64,000 nt of DNA, taken from NCBI GenBank assembly GCA_947179155.2, contig OX359280.1, positions 38,857,055-38,921,054 on the forward strand, written 5' to 3'. The DNA comes from Hedera helix. Lineage: Eukaryota > Streptophyta > Magnoliopsida > Apiales > Araliaceae. Below are positions 35,001 to 46,964 of the stretch, one piece after another; within the stretch, counting starts at the first letter, position 1; the number at the start of each line of letters is the position of its first letter. Below the pieces are notes generated by a model, which saw only the letters and a list, made by a program, of their open reading frames with translations, made no database searches and was not told where the DNA came from. The position numbers were made by a program, and so were the translations under genes.

Positions 35001-35730
35001 TTGAACGGAATGCCTTCTTATCTTGATCAGTAGTATGGGGGAAATGCCTCTCCTTTAAAACTTGAAGCACATATTTTTCTTTCAATAAAGTTTATTTACA
35101 AAACAAAAAAAAAAGTATAATGCTAAAATCAAGTCAAACGGACCACTATAAAGACAAAGTTCTAACCCTTGTCAGTTAAGCATCAACAAACACCAAGTCA
35201 ACCATCTAATTACAATATATAAGACACATTTAGGGGGGGAAACACCAATAACAAAAAAACAAGTCCAAGATTCATGCTTTAAATTAAAATTATACATTAT
35301 AAACAAAATGCATATATATACCCACAAAAACAAACATGTACAAAGCATTATGGGACAAGGGTTTTGGTACCTGAGAAGAGAAATCGGCAACAGTGTAAAT
35401 AAGGGCAGAAGTGATGGATTTTGTGAGAATGGGGCGAGATTTAATCATCCCCAAATACCACCCCACAACCCCGATTTTTGAAACAGACGACGTCGTTGAA
35501 GAAAAGGGTGAAGATAGTATTGAACTAAGAACAGAAAAATCCAGCTCCTTGGTTTTTCTGTAAATAGATTTGGGGAATCGGCTAAAAGCCTTTGAAGGCT
35601 GCTGCAGCTGGCGATGCAATTGGTTTCTGATGACCGGAGCTTCAATTGAGTCGGCGATTGAATGTATTCGCCATAGATGGTCACCGGAATACTGCCTCTT
35701 GACGGCATTTCTAAGGAATCCGGAGGCCAT
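32068..35730 (-). CDS. Mpv17/PMP22-family membrane protein
   Basis: Four exons on the minus strand, 35730-35371, 32753-32525, 32383-32259 and 32151-32068, with GT-AG junctions and matching phases, give 265 residues. The Mpv17/PMP22 domain starts near residue 90 with GWYLGMIKSRPILTKS and VADFSSQ. It continues through RMAGYGMLILGPSLHFWF and TLYGPTMTVVFFSVNAGLQG, and ends WTVYITYMASLEKADVK; it should form four membrane segments. The first 85 residues are a basic, Ser-rich extension with few acidic residues at its start, suggesting mitochondrial or plastid import instead of a plain peroxisomal form. Family members are small-solute channels or membrane stabilisers of organelles. Intron 1 is 2.6 kb and contains a LINE 3' end. 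TATAAAA at about 35775-35768 is only 40 nt from the start codon, implying a very short leader. Confidence 0.96.
34474..35115 (+). mobile_element. LINE 3' end inside Mpv17 intron 1
   Basis: A plus-strand relic reads VIYHIWRSRNKRIFENE at 34477 onward, the motif near the C-terminus of plant LINE reverse transcriptases. After about 270 bp of unrelated AT-rich sequence (34526-34794) the LINE-like frame resumes (YEYLRYKASQQRK, NWLLATEW). It ends in an A-rich tail at about 35098-35115. The interposed segment, with CCATATTTATAGTACTCCT, may be a copia-type LTR piece. The element is antisense to the host gene. Confidence 0.7.
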
Positions 35731-35734
35731 TTTC

Positions 35735-35952
35735 TCTCTTCCAGGGTTTTAGGAGAGATGGAGAGTTTTATAAAGGGAGAGACGGAAATATGAAGTTATG
35801 ATACGAACTATGGGTTTGTGGGAAATAATTTTTAAACTTTACTCTCTCGAGTACCAAATAAATCTCACTCACTCTCTCAATTTGTTTTTGGCAAAATTCA
35901 TTTTCCCAATGTTCATACTTATGTTTCTTCTTGTTTTGATTCAATAAATAAT
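35735..35952. other. Upstream region of Mpv17 gene
   Basis: Contains the TATAAAA at 35775-35768 on the minus strand. No other element seen. Confidence 0.4.
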
Positions 35953-36096
35953 GAGAATCGGTATTTTTATAAATTAATATTTTTATAAATTAATTTAATA
36001 TTTTAATTTTTATAAATTAATTTAATATTTTTATAAGTAAATTTTATTTGATCTTGTAAAAATATCAAATTAATTTGTAAGAATATTAATTCCTTA
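35953..36096. mobile_element. Foldback MITE, TTGATATTTTT family (diverged)
   Basis: Repeated TATTTTTATAAATTAAT blocks on the left and TGTAAAAATATCAAATTAAT then GTAAGAATATTAATTCC on the right form an imperfect inverted repeat. Confidence 0.6.
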
Positions 36097-36644
36097 AATA
36101 ATTAAGAATGATGTTATATGTCTCAAATTTGTTATCTTAAAAAATATTATATTAGTATAATATTAATCAGATAAATTTTATATAATTAATTATATCATAA
36201 ATTGTTATTTAAATATTCAATATTATATTATTTAAAATTCATTTGAGACATAAAATTTAAAATTCCTAACGTTAATCAATAATTTTGGAAGGTCACAATT
36301 ACCCATTATTTGACATTAAAAAGAAGCGGAATGTTAAAAGATGTTCTAAGATGCAAACTTTGAAGATTGATATTTTTATAAATAAAAATAGTATTTTTTA
36401 AAAACAATTACACAAATAATGAACAAATTTCACATGAATATTAACTAAAACAATAACATAATACATGCACAAACATCGATATTAAAAGTGAACAAAATGC
36501 GATATAACTAAATATCAACAGTAGATAATGCATAATATATAAATAGGTATAATAATTATACTCAATCATATCTTGATATATCATGCTTTATGTAACTATA
36601 ACACTCATGTTTGTTTAACCGAAGCATTAATCACCGTGTGATAT

Positions 36645-36820
36645 AAATTTATAAAAAAATAATAATATTTTTATAAATTTATTTGATATTTTTATAAGTG
36701 AGTTTTATTTAATTTTGTAGAAATATTAATTTTTATATTTTATAAATGAGTTTTATTAAATTTTGTAAAAATATCAAATTAATTTATAAAAATATTAATT
36801 ATTTTTATAAAATTTACCAT
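36645..36820. mobile_element. Foldback MITE, TTGATATTTTT family (diverged)
   Basis: Left TTTGATATTTTTATAAGTGAG and right TGTAAAAATATCAAATTAAT are complementary. GTGAGTTTTATT is duplicated inside. Confidence 0.6.
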
Positions 36821-36829
36821 TTTTTTTGT

Positions 36830-37830
36830 TATTCTTTTTCTTTTATATTTTATTTAAATTATGCATTTTCTGTTAATAGTAGTAAAAAGAAAAATGAGAA
36901 GCTCTTTTAAGAATAGAGGGTAAGGCTTGGGTACGTCAATTTCCTGATGGCGCGAGTATGGTCAAAGTACGAAACTCATAAAAGTCTGTTTCCTGAACAG
37001 CAAGGTAAATCAAGTAGAAAATACTTGGCTGGAGTTTGGTTGGGTACTCGTCGACCTTGATGGACACGTCATCGTCCTTTTCACCACGTGTCTGGTTCTA
37101 GTTACACGTTACGCTCGTCCTATTTATTAAATGATGAATATTTGCACTGAGACCACCACAACTCTATGAGCTATTCTAGAAGTTAGCCACAATTGTTTGG
37201 TTTTCTTTAAAATGTAGGCAAACAATTGTGTTTTTCTCCTATTATACTCTTTATTATACTCTTGCCACAAAACTGTAGGGTGATGTTTATGTTTGTTTGT
37301 AAAAAAATATATTTAGAATTGAATTATTTATTTTAATTTAATATTATTTTGAGTTATTTTATCTTATAATAGAAGATTAATAATTCTTTAAATAATCTTA
37401 AGGATTATTTTTTGTTATTCTTAGGGTTATTTATGAGAAATTATATAATCTCATAATAAATGTGAGATTAAGTTTTTTTATTTTAAATTATTAAATGATT
37501 TTATGAAACTAATAGTTGAAACTATTATTCCCTTATCAATAATTAAATAATTTAAAATAAAATAAAATAATTCCATCAAAAATACACTTTTTACAAATAA
37601 ATATGCCCCAAGGGTATATTCCCTCCACTCCATATCCAGGCGACTTCCTCTTTCTATAATAGAATATTATATCTACAATATGCGAGCCCATTTTTTTTAA
37701 ATAATGGATTAGTTTTCTTATACTTAAATATTTAATTATTAATTGAAATTAGATCAAAATTAGTTTACTAACTCTGGAACGAGATTTTTACATTGTGTTA
37801 CTGAGTTTAAAATAGATGTAAAAGAAAAAA
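36830..37830. other. Intergenic stretch, no gene recognised
   Basis: Positions 36910-37130 are less AT-rich and contain CCACGTGTC (about 37084), a G-box/ABRE-like core, but no coding sequence or transcript evidence. The rest is AT-rich. Confidence 0.45.
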
Positions 37831-37836
37831 ATTAGA

Positions 37837-38240
37837 GGTAATCTTGTCACTTGGCGAAGCAAAAAACAAAATGTGGTGGCCAGGAATAATGCTAAAGCTA
37901 AGTTCAGATCAATAGCTCATGAAATTTGTGAAGTTTTATGAATTAAGAGAATACTGGAAAAATTAAAATTCTCTAATCCATTTCCCACGAAGATTTACTA
38001 TAGAAAACATCTTTAAACCAATTTGAGGGAGAGTATTAAAATATTTGGTAAATTATTACTGAATATTGGGAGATTGTGAGAGAAAAATTTAATTTTCTAT
38101 ATTAGGAAACCGTATACACAGTTAGGAGATATTCTGCAATTACTATAATCACTATTTACTAGGGCTGTATATGGTCATGTAATTGATTATGATAAAATAC
38201 AACCTACAATTACACAAATATTTAGAATTCTCTCGTCTTC
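37837..38240 (+). mobile_element. Ty1/copia relic: RNase H end plus partial LTR
   Basis: The frame reads GNLVTWRSKKQNVVAR, the copia RNase H landmark, then AHEICEVL, a stop, and KRILEKLK. A polypurine-like TTTGAGGGAGAG (about 38022-38033) precedes TATTAAAATATTTGG at 38034, the likely LTR start with TG changed to TA. Sequence between RNase H and the LTR is deleted. The LTR end is not clear. It is non-functional. Confidence 0.75.
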
Positions 38241-38646
38241 GCCTTGTTTATATTTCTAAATGAACCTAATATGTTTGTGTTTATTCTTTTTCTCTTCCCC
38301 AGAATATGTTGATATAGAAAAGCAATAGTCTCTTATGCGAATGACAGGATAAATCGTATTAATTATACAGAGGAAACAAATGTTACAACTTAGAAGCCAG
38401 GATTCCATGCTATTGTTGTTACAAACTTACACTCTGCCAGGGGACGCTCGAGTCAAGAGATAATCTTAACACTTTACAACCCTAGAAAGATAAATTTCGG
38501 AGCTCAATATTGGCATCATCGTTTGCCTATTTAAGTTGGTTCAAGTTACAATACATAAAACAAGGATGCCTAGTGAACTACAGCTTATAACTTGATAGTA
38601 TGCAGCTCGGAAGCCTAAAGAAGAGACTTTGAGAAATGTAACTTCT

Positions 38647-40681
38647 TCAGCAGCCAAAGTCATAGGATACCAGCCCTTGCAGCACTGGTCCATTAAGCCT
38701 GTTGTTTTCAAAACTGTAAGCAAAAGGTCAGAAGTTAGATAATTTGGATTATCAAGAACAGCGTATGATCAAGTTTAGAAAATTTAAACCATTTCATGCT
38801 ACAAATTCAGAGTTTAAAACCTAAAATCATAAACATCTACCAAAGGGAACTGGTGAAAGAATAAGTACAAAACTTCACAGCCTGAACAGGGAAGGTTAGT
38901 TCCAACATCAGACTATTCATGTTCCTATACAAGATTGTCATATTACAGGAAAAAAAGTTATTTTCTCAATTCTCCATTGCTCTTCATCCTAACAAAAAAG
39001 AATCTTCTTAACACCAACTTCATGCAACATTTGTGCTTGTAGATGTTAATTCTCGTCATGTGTAATGAAATTGGTCTTTTTTAGCTGAGAAAATTTCGTA
39101 TAACTTTGATCTGGATTAAGAATGAAGACAAGAAAAAGCTGTCCTGTATGCGAGTATAGACTCAAAATTTTACTTAAGAATGATATCTGTTTGATCTACC
39201 CGTATCCGATGCTTTTAAGAACTGAATATTTATGCTATACATAGGAGAAAAGTAATAGAAATGGTACCTTTCCACAGGGAGACTACCAAAAGGACCATCA
39301 ACAGGAATTGTTCCACAGAGATTGTTATTAGAGACATCACTGCAATATTCAAAGTTCACTGATAATTTTCAGGAAATTAAAGACAACAATGCAAGACTTT
39401 ACATTTTCCTCTAAACTTACAATACTTTGAGGTCTGTGAGAGTGACAAGTTCTCTTGGAATAGGCCCTGATAGCTTGTTATCATTTAACCGTCTGTAACA
39501 TGAGGAGTAATATCAAAATATCGCTGTGGGGTGACTATGTAATCTGACAATTGCAAGTCTTAAATTTATCACAATTAAGAAATAAAAATGCTTACAGAAA
39601 TCTTAGAGACTTCAGATTGGCAAAAGACTTTGGGATTTTGCCTTCAAATTTGTTACCATATAAATCCATGCTGACAAGGTTTTTCAAATTACCCAACTCC
39701 TTTGGAATTTTCCCTACTATGTTATTCCGGTAAAGTTCCCTGTAATCAAACAAGAAATTCACCACCTTGTCACCACAAAAACTTGCTAGTACAAATCAAA
39801 AACAATTTGCCTATATTTAGTGATCATTGGATTGATTATCAAGCTAAAGAAAAGAAAAGCTGATGAATAAAAGTACGAATTTTTAGTAAGTCATTTTTAT
39901 GAACAAAATTAACAAAGAAAAAGTTTTTTGAAACAAAGAAAAAGTAGTGCCGAAAGCAACCAAAACTAAAAGATTCCAACTTTTTTTCTTTTCCTTTTTG
40001 TCTGTATACCATAGTTTGTCACCAACCAAGCATAAAACGTTACACAAAAATCCAATAACATAAAACAGTTCAATCAAAGAGTTTGAATGAGTACAAGTAT
40101 CGGAGGTGCTTTAGTTCACCAAGCTCCGGACCCAAAGACCCAGAAATGTTAGAATTACCCAAGTCCCTGAAATTCAAAAGAAGCAGAGAACAAAGACCAA
40201 CTTTAGAAGAAGAAAAATGCAAAATATATAAACATATTCAAATAAATAAAAATAAAAATAAGAGAGAGATTGGAAAAAGATGTTACAAGCGAATGACATG
40301 GTTGTTGGAATCACAGGTAACATGGAACCAAGTGCAGGGATTAACCAAAGTAGGATCCCAGCTCTGTAACACATTAATTGGGTCTGAGAGTTTGCTTCTC
40401 AAAACATGTAAAGCATTCCCTGCAAATCAAAAACAAAATCAAAACTACAACATAAATGGCTGACAAGGGTTTTGTGAGAAATTCAATGAATCCCCAAAAA
40501 ACCCCAAGAAATCAACAAACAGAAAGAAAGAAATAAAACTGAAACCCTAAAAACAGAATTCAGAAAGTTGGTAGGGAGAAGGGTTGTGGGTTAATTAATT
40601 ACCTTCAGAATTGGTGCAGAGTGTGAAGGGGAGAAAGAGGAGGATGGGGAAGAGGAAGGAGAGAAGAGAAGTGAAAGCCAT
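38647..40681 (-). CDS. Secreted SERK-like LRR protein (LRR1 type)
   Basis: Seven coding exons on the minus strand: 40681-40603, 40419-40287, 40166-40095, 39739-39596, 39492-39421, 39339-39268 and 38713-38647. All have GT-AG junctions and matching phases and give 212 residues. Residues 1-22 are a signal peptide (MAFTSLLSFLFPILLF). Then come an LRRNT region (QSWDPTLVNPCTWFHVTC) and five LRRs of about 24 residues with LxLxxNxIxGxIPxELGxLxxL. The C-terminal cap ends near VSYDFGC. LRR exons are 72 or 144 nt, one repeat each. It resembles the SERK ectodomain but has no membrane segment or kinase. Family members (plant LRR1-type proteins) act in the apoplast and have been linked to defence and hypersensitive responses. 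A G-box palindrome lies upstream. Confidence 0.96.
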
Positions 40682-41040
40682 TGTAGAGAGAGAAAGCGAA
40701 GGTGGAGGAAATGGGGTAATTTGGAGGTGGATTTCAAATGTGGAAAGGCAAAAAGAGAAAAATGTCTACTGGTACGAGGAGAGAGAAAATGGGAATCAAT
40801 ATTGTTTATCAGTTTACTGTTGAGACTTGAGAGGGAGAAGTCACGGTTTAGTAATGAACTCAAATAAACTGTACTAGACTGGACTGGACTGGACTGGACT
40901 CTGGACTCATAATAGCATTGCGTGTGAAACGTGAAGTGGGGTCAGTGACTGAATCAACACTCGAAAATACTTGAGCGAACTTCTTTTTGGAGAAAGACTT
41001 GGACTGGGGACCGATTATAATTGGTCCACGTATCATCTTC

Positions 41041-41052
41041 TGCCACGTGGCA
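41041..41052. promoter_or_regulatory. G-box palindrome upstream of the LRR gene
   Basis: TGCCACGTGGCA is a perfect 12-nt palindrome around CACGTG, about 360 nt upstream of the start codon. bZIP and bHLH factors bind this core. A run of GGACT repeats (about 40882-40902) lies between it and the gene. Confidence 0.55.
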
Positions 41053-41054
41053 AC

Positions 41055-41718
41055 CATATATACAAAGTAAAATAAATAACGTAAAGAAAATTTAGATTCC
41101 ATTTTAAATTAAAGAGTCACATGCTTACAACATTAATATATATCACGACAAATTTATAATACCGACTTTTATAGATATATAAAATGAGAAGTAGTAAGAA
41201 AAAGATACACATTATTATCCTCAATTTTATAAATTATAGTCTATATTCGATATAAAATTAATTAACAGTTCTGTTTAGCCTAACCTAAAAATATTAGACA
41301 GGTAAAGAATAACATATAATAAAAAGCCCAATAAAGAATAGAGTTAGATTTTGAGTTCATATAGAGTTATTTGAAACCCAATTTCACCCATCTGGCCAAT
41401 TTAAAGAAAATTATTTACATGCTAGTATAATAAGTATTATATAAACTTTAGCTTTTTAAAGACACTAAATTTTGCCAAACTTTTGGAGTTTTAATTTTGT
41501 TAAAAATATTTAAAATAATAGAATTATGATATTTGCAAACGGAGGTCCTGGGACTCCATGATCCCGTGCTCAATTCTCACTAATGATGTGACCCTATTAT
41601 AGGACCTTATTTCTCACTTATTTTGATGCTTGTATTTTTCACTTATAGGGTATGAGTTTTTGTTGATATTGTAATTTGATATATATATATTTTTATATTA
41701 AGTACTAAGTTTTTTATA

Positions 41719-41773
<55 letters not shown>

Positions 41774-44765
41774 ATAATAATAATATATGTATTTGAGACC
41801 TATTTTAATATCTAAAAATTTGAGACTTCATTATCTTTATATTAAAGTCTATATAGAAGATTATATACATTATTCTTATTTTACTCCCTTAAGTATATAA
41901 GAACGTGAGAAATATGCCATTTATTCCCCACAATTAATAAAAAAAAACCTTTATCACACATGTTAAATCTACAAGAATAAAAGGAGCTAGGTCCATCACA
42001 TCTGCACTTTATCATGGCTTTTATTCCATGGAGGAGAGCTAATAAACAATACCCTAACCTAGAAGCTAGAAGCTAGCTAGCCATATCTTTGAAATAGGAG
42101 AGCTTTGAATTTTGACCTTACTCCTTTTCTCTTCAGAAATGAAAGGTGCTTTTTCTCGTACATTCACCACCCACATAAATATTTACAGAATTTATTCCTC
42201 ACGTGAAATTAGAACGCAGCCGTACGTACCCCTAAAGCACACATGTTCTATATAAGAAGGATTGAAACCCTAGCTTTTAAATTCATCCATTCATCAGCAA
42301 AGAAAATTTTAACTTACCCTGATCAGCTTTTTATTGTCTTCTGTAATTTCTTTCACCATTGGAGATAGCTGGAGCTGGAGGCTGCATGACAAAGATAATG
42401 CATCTTTATAAGTCATATAAAGTATAAATTACTTGCTCTTTTTATTCGCATGCATGCATGTTTAATTACACAGATTCATATTCTAAATAGTTATTATTAG
42501 GCAGTTTATTGATCAGTCTTATAAGAGTGAGTTGTATTCGTATAGCTTGAAAGTTGTAATCGTAATAAAGACCACCGAAAAGCAGCTCTTTACTTGTACA
42601 GTTGTACTACCACTACTAATTCTTATAGAACTGTTCAAACGGACATCTCAAAATCAACTGCCTAGCTAGCTAGCTAGAATCCAAATTTAGTTTATACATA
42701 TATACACAAATCTCCCTCCCAACAACTTGGAACTTTTGATGCGCGAATGAGAGAGAATGGACCAATGGCGGTGATGGAAAGGTTTTTTCAAGTTGGTATA
42801 CTGTGTGCACGTGTAATGGTGGCTCTTAGCCCTTAGGCCTACCATTTCTGATGCTTTAAAGATGTTTTTCACAATATGAGTACATGTACAAAGTTCAGTT
42901 ATCTATTTAACATACATATATAGATGAAAGGTGAATTCAAATTAATGGTACAATGAATTTAAATGCCTTGCTATTGAGTCTGCACATTCTTCAGTTTTTC
43001 GCAAAGAACAAGTAGTTTTATTTTTTATGGTTTTCAATTCTCTGTTTAAGGAATAAGATGTATCAATTGTACTTTAGAACATGTTAATAGTTTTATATTC
43101 AAAGTGTTATGGATCACCTCATTATCTTCTAAAAAAAAAACAAATAGCCTCCTTTAATAGACACAAAATGATTAATGCATTTGCTCAAAATTTAACAAAA
43201 TGATTAATTAATGTGCAACTCTCATATGTAAAAATAATCGATTTAATTACTTGACACATTACAAATAAGTCACATAATTACATCATTAAACTCTAGATAA
43301 TAATATGAAAAATAAATTTTCAAGAGTTGGTTCAAATAGAATGGGGCACACAAAATTAGCAGGGGAAAAAAAAAAAATGGTGCAAACAAGATTCAGCACG
43401 GTTGGAACTTTAAGAAATGAATACGGCTTGGGACTAGGGAGGTCCAGAGGAAGTTAGCAAAGTCTTAGGGGTTGGCTTAAGATATCTATCCGAAACTTAA
43501 GTCAATAAATACTTAAGATGATGTTGTGACGGCAAGATGTGATTAGTTGTGATTTATTACAAGGATTAATATCCGTGTAAGGCACGGATAAGTTTGCAAA
43601 ACTTGTGTATACTACGTGATATTACTTCAAATTAATCTCTTGTTGGTTGGGTTAAATTATTTGGGAAAAAAAACAAACATCAACTTACCTCAACAAATGG
43701 TACATATATAAAAAGGGTACAACTGAAAATATCTTTGATTCATGAGATTCAATAGTACAATTAAAGAGTGATTAAGCTAAACTCGAAAATTTAACCGAGA
43801 ATGATCCTTGAATTGGGAGGTTGTTTTGATATATCATTTTCATTACATGGTGAACCAACATGTTTGTATGACTACACCAATTTGAATTTTGCAATTATAA
43901 AAATTGGACAACTATTATTTTAGGCAATCATGTCTTGTATATGGCCATCTCAACTATTATTTCATGCAAGTAATGAAGTTGATAACTAATACATGAAGAG
44001 TGAGATGTTGAATAAATGGGTGTAGTCTGGTATTGCCTGCAATTGTATCCATTAAGGACCATTCTAACAATTATCAACAAGATGGTTCATTGTGCTCATA
44101 TCTTGGGAATGACAATAGATTACTAATGTTCTGGTGAATCACATGATGATATACTGTTCTCTCATCTTATTTTGCTAGATTAGTAAGAAAAATTTATCCA
44201 TACCTTACACAATGAATGATGAAAATCAAACAAACAAGCTAAAAGTTTAATTGCTTAAAGTATTACAGCTTTCATGAGCTCGTGATGCAAACTCTAATTG
44301 TATACCTCATTAATCTAATTAAATACATTAATAATCATATAATAACAGTACATACACATATATATACCTCTGCCCAACACCATAAAAACATTCATGACAA
44401 ACATATTTATTCATCAATTTCACTCAGCAATTATTCTTCTACTTCTTAGCACTCCATCATTACACAAAATTATGTAAAATTGTCATTATACGCGATCTCG
44501 TCCACCTTAGAGCCATTTTAAGCTCTAATTTCATAAAGTATAATTTCCATAGCTAAATAGGGCAAGCACACCAGTACGCACGGGTGTTGAGATTTTAAAT
44601 AAACAAATTAACATGCAAATTGCAAGCAATTCTACAAACTACTGTCCAATTGCACATTAATAATGAAATTCGACTATGACTCAAACTGAAAGGTAATCTA
44701 TCCATTCACAATCCAGATAGTTCATGTAAATAAACATAAGCTTCACGGGTATAACATTAAGACAA
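41055..44765. other. Long AT-rich intergenic stretch, no gene recognised
   Basis: Contains a 46-nt TA tract (41723-41768), a TATA-like TCTATATAAG (about 42248) with no recognisable transcript downstream, and a small hairpin TATCCGTG-TAAGG-CACGGATA (43570-43590). GATCCCGTGCTCAATTCTCA (about 41562) faintly recalls a tRNA-type B box, but I could not support a SINE or tRNA. Confidence 0.5.
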
Positions 44766-44770
44766 ATATA

Positions 44771-44853
44771 AACCAGGATTTAGTTGTGGGGAATGCTCTT
44801 GTCGATGCATACGCTGGATCAGGCATGGTGGATGAACTGGATGATGTGCACTT
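44771..44853 (+). pseudogene. PPR protein gene fragment
   Basis: The frame reads NQDLVVGNALVDAYAGSGMV, the landmark of PLS-type pentatricopeptide repeats (VVxNALVDMYAKxG). Only about one repeat remains and a stop follows. No flanking PPR units were found, so it is a small relic. Confidence 0.6.
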
Positions 44854-45135
44854 GCGCAGTGTGTGATTTGAAGGATGGAGCAGGCAAGTCTTTTTTTCTT
44901 TCCTGAAATAGTATTCAAAATTTTTACATGTTTGGTGATTCTTCTTGACAAACATAAGCCTTAAACTTCATTGTTTTTGTTGGACAACATCTGTAGTTCC
45001 TTATGAATCTAGTGAAAACCAAGAAAGGAAGTTGGATGATGAAGAGGCTGTTCAACTTGTAAAGATGGGAAGAACTTCATAAAACCAGTCGAGAGTTCTG
45101 CTGCTTCAGCACTTGTATTTATGCCTAAGTCCTTA

Positions 45136-45433
45136 TGTTGCGTTTGGATGGAAATAATAGAATGAAGGAAGGAATAAAATAATTTTAAAGTATTCGGAGT
45201 ATATGTTTGATTGTTGGGGGAAGTAAGTAGTGTAATATGATGGTAAAATTATCATACATATCTATTATATTAGAATGAATTTTATTCCACCATATCTCAC
45301 ATGAAATAAAAATCAAAGAGATTGAATAAATTTTCATTCTACTAAAATAATTTATCCTCTAAAATAATTATTTAATACACTGTTTTTCATTTTAATCATT
45401 CTTTTATTTTATTTCTCCAATCTAAATGTAGCA
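45136..45433. mobile_element. MITE related to the one in the ADA1 intron
   Basis: The left end TTATGTTGCGTTTGGATGG and the opposite-strand right end ATGCTACATTTAGATTGG pair with the ends of 28830-29061. The interior is rich in GAATGAA and TTCATTC. Flanks share AGTCC on both sides, but a 9-bp target duplication is not clear. Confidence 0.65.
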
Positions 45434-45599
45434 TTAGTCCCACATCGTCTACAAGAGAGGAAGACCCCAACTCTCGTCTATAAATAAAGGGACCCCACTC
45501 TTAAATTTTTTAAACCTAGGCATACATGTCTAATACATTTATTTTTCTAATATTGGGCTGGGGTTGGTCTAGGACTTCGGCCGAGGCAGGCGGAAGGCT

Positions 45600-46680
45600 A
45601 GGCTGGATCTTTAAGCAGGCGGGATCGGAGGGAGAAAAAAACATGGTTTGTGAAGAGTATGGCAGGCCAGCAGGCTGAATGTATTTGTCTATTGAAGAGG
45701 TGCAACTTTTATCTGAATCACCTTCATAACATTTCTACTCAATTTCATATAATATATTATTAAGTAATTGGAAAGTGGCAAAAGTAAATTTTAATGGCTA
45801 AAGTTTTAGCATGATATATGTTATTGCTTTAATAACTTAAATTTTGGATGAGTTGGGAAGTTACATGATCTTGGAGTTTTATTTGTGCTAGATCTTGGAT
45901 TGAAAAACATTTTTTAGTTTCTTAAGCAAGATGCAAATTTAAGAATTCAACCATATGGATACAATCGTACAAATAATGTGAAAAAAATATATATGTAAAT
46001 ATATAAATTTTCATATAATTTAGTGAAATGTATATATCAATGAGTTTATAAAAATAAAAATTAATAAAATTTGTGCCATCAAAAATATATTTATTTTACA
46101 CCATTACAATGATGGTGCACCACAACCCCAAAGTATATGAAAGTTTATAGTATTTTATATTTTTGCATACTCCTTACATTTGTTCGATTGGATTGTTAAG
46201 TATAGATTAAAATTAATTTATATTTAAACTAATTTATATATATATATAATGTTTTAGGGTCAACTTTTACATTACTTATCTATAATCACTTGAAACACGA
46301 ATTAATTTACAAAATAATAAGGCCGACCTTAGAAAACTATTATTATAAGGGGAAATTTGCAACCCTTTCATCCACCAGTAATAAGCTTTAAATTAATTCA
46401 AGCAACACTTTGATTTACAACATATTTGCGCTATATATCAAGCTGACAGCAAACATATACATAGAATCTACTCCTTTTCCAAAAAAAACCAAATTTACGA
46501 ATTATCCAGAGTATGTTCAATCCATGCTCACACAAGATCATAAATAGAGATGAAGTTAACAAGAAAAGAATACCCAAAATACACATAATTCCAACATGTG
46601 CCACTCAATCAACAGCTAGCAACACCAACTTGAAAAGAAAAAAACGAAGAAGAAGAAGAAACACTAGCAAGACCCAAGAG
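45600..46680. other. AT-rich intergenic stretch, no gene recognised
   Basis: No coding sequence supported. The stretch just upstream (45437-45600) has GTCCCACATCG and TATAAATA motifs and a GGC-rich patch with no identifiable product. Confidence 0.45.
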
Positions 46681-46683
46681 CAC

Positions 46684-46959
46684 CTATGAGGCATGATGAT
46701 GATTACTTGAATCTTCTTGAGCCTTCAAAGAAGGCGGCGAAGTTTCGCCACCGGCAGGCAAGTCCGAAAGAGCGGCCATAATCCGTCGAAAGCTAACCGA
46801 TCGAGCTGTCTTGAAACTAAACGATCTCGTGGGGCCATTTTTTGAGAATATATTAGAAGACTGGGATAAAATAAGGTAAACTAGAGCTTGTACTAAAACA
46901 AACAAAGCCACCTTCAGCAGCATGTCGCCTAAGTCGCCGCTTTCGATCAACATATTCAT
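46684..46959 (-). CDS. Small single-pass membrane protein, unknown function
   Basis: A 91-residue product. Residues 13-32 form one hydrophobic segment (LLKVALFVLVQALVYLILS). It is followed by a basic, Ser-rich stretch (RSFSFKTARSVSFRRIMAAL) and an acidic, His-containing tail. I have seen short plant proteins of this design but cannot name a function. A minus-strand TATA (CTATATATAC, 47081-47072) predicts transcription start near 47045. An in-frame upstream ATG at 47049 would add 30 residues but lies at or before that start. I therefore prefer ATG at 46959. It could sit in the ER or plasma membrane with the basic part cytosolic. Confidence 0.75.
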   Translation of the reverse strand: MNMLIESGDLGDMLLKVALFVLVQALVYLILSQSSNIFSKNGPTRSFSFKTARSVSFRRIMAALSDLPAGGETSPPSLKAQEDSSNHHHAS

Positions 46960-46964
46960 AGCTA

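Noticed and set aside
42248..42410. TATA-like TCTATATAAG with a possible short transcript or miRNA gene
   Set aside because: I found no known miRNA sequence and no convincing foldback in the next few hundred bases.
43570..43590. Hairpin TATCCGTG-TAAGG-CACGGATA as a Helitron 3' end
   Set aside because: No CTRR terminus follows within the expected distance and no 5' TC end was seen.
45437..45486. GTCCCACATCG followed by TATAAATA, like a plant U-snRNA promoter (USE plus TATA)
   Set aside because: No U1, U2, U4, U5 or U6 sequence follows at the expected start, and CCCACATC motifs also occur in the TRIM and the 210-bp LTR here, so it is probably repeat-derived.
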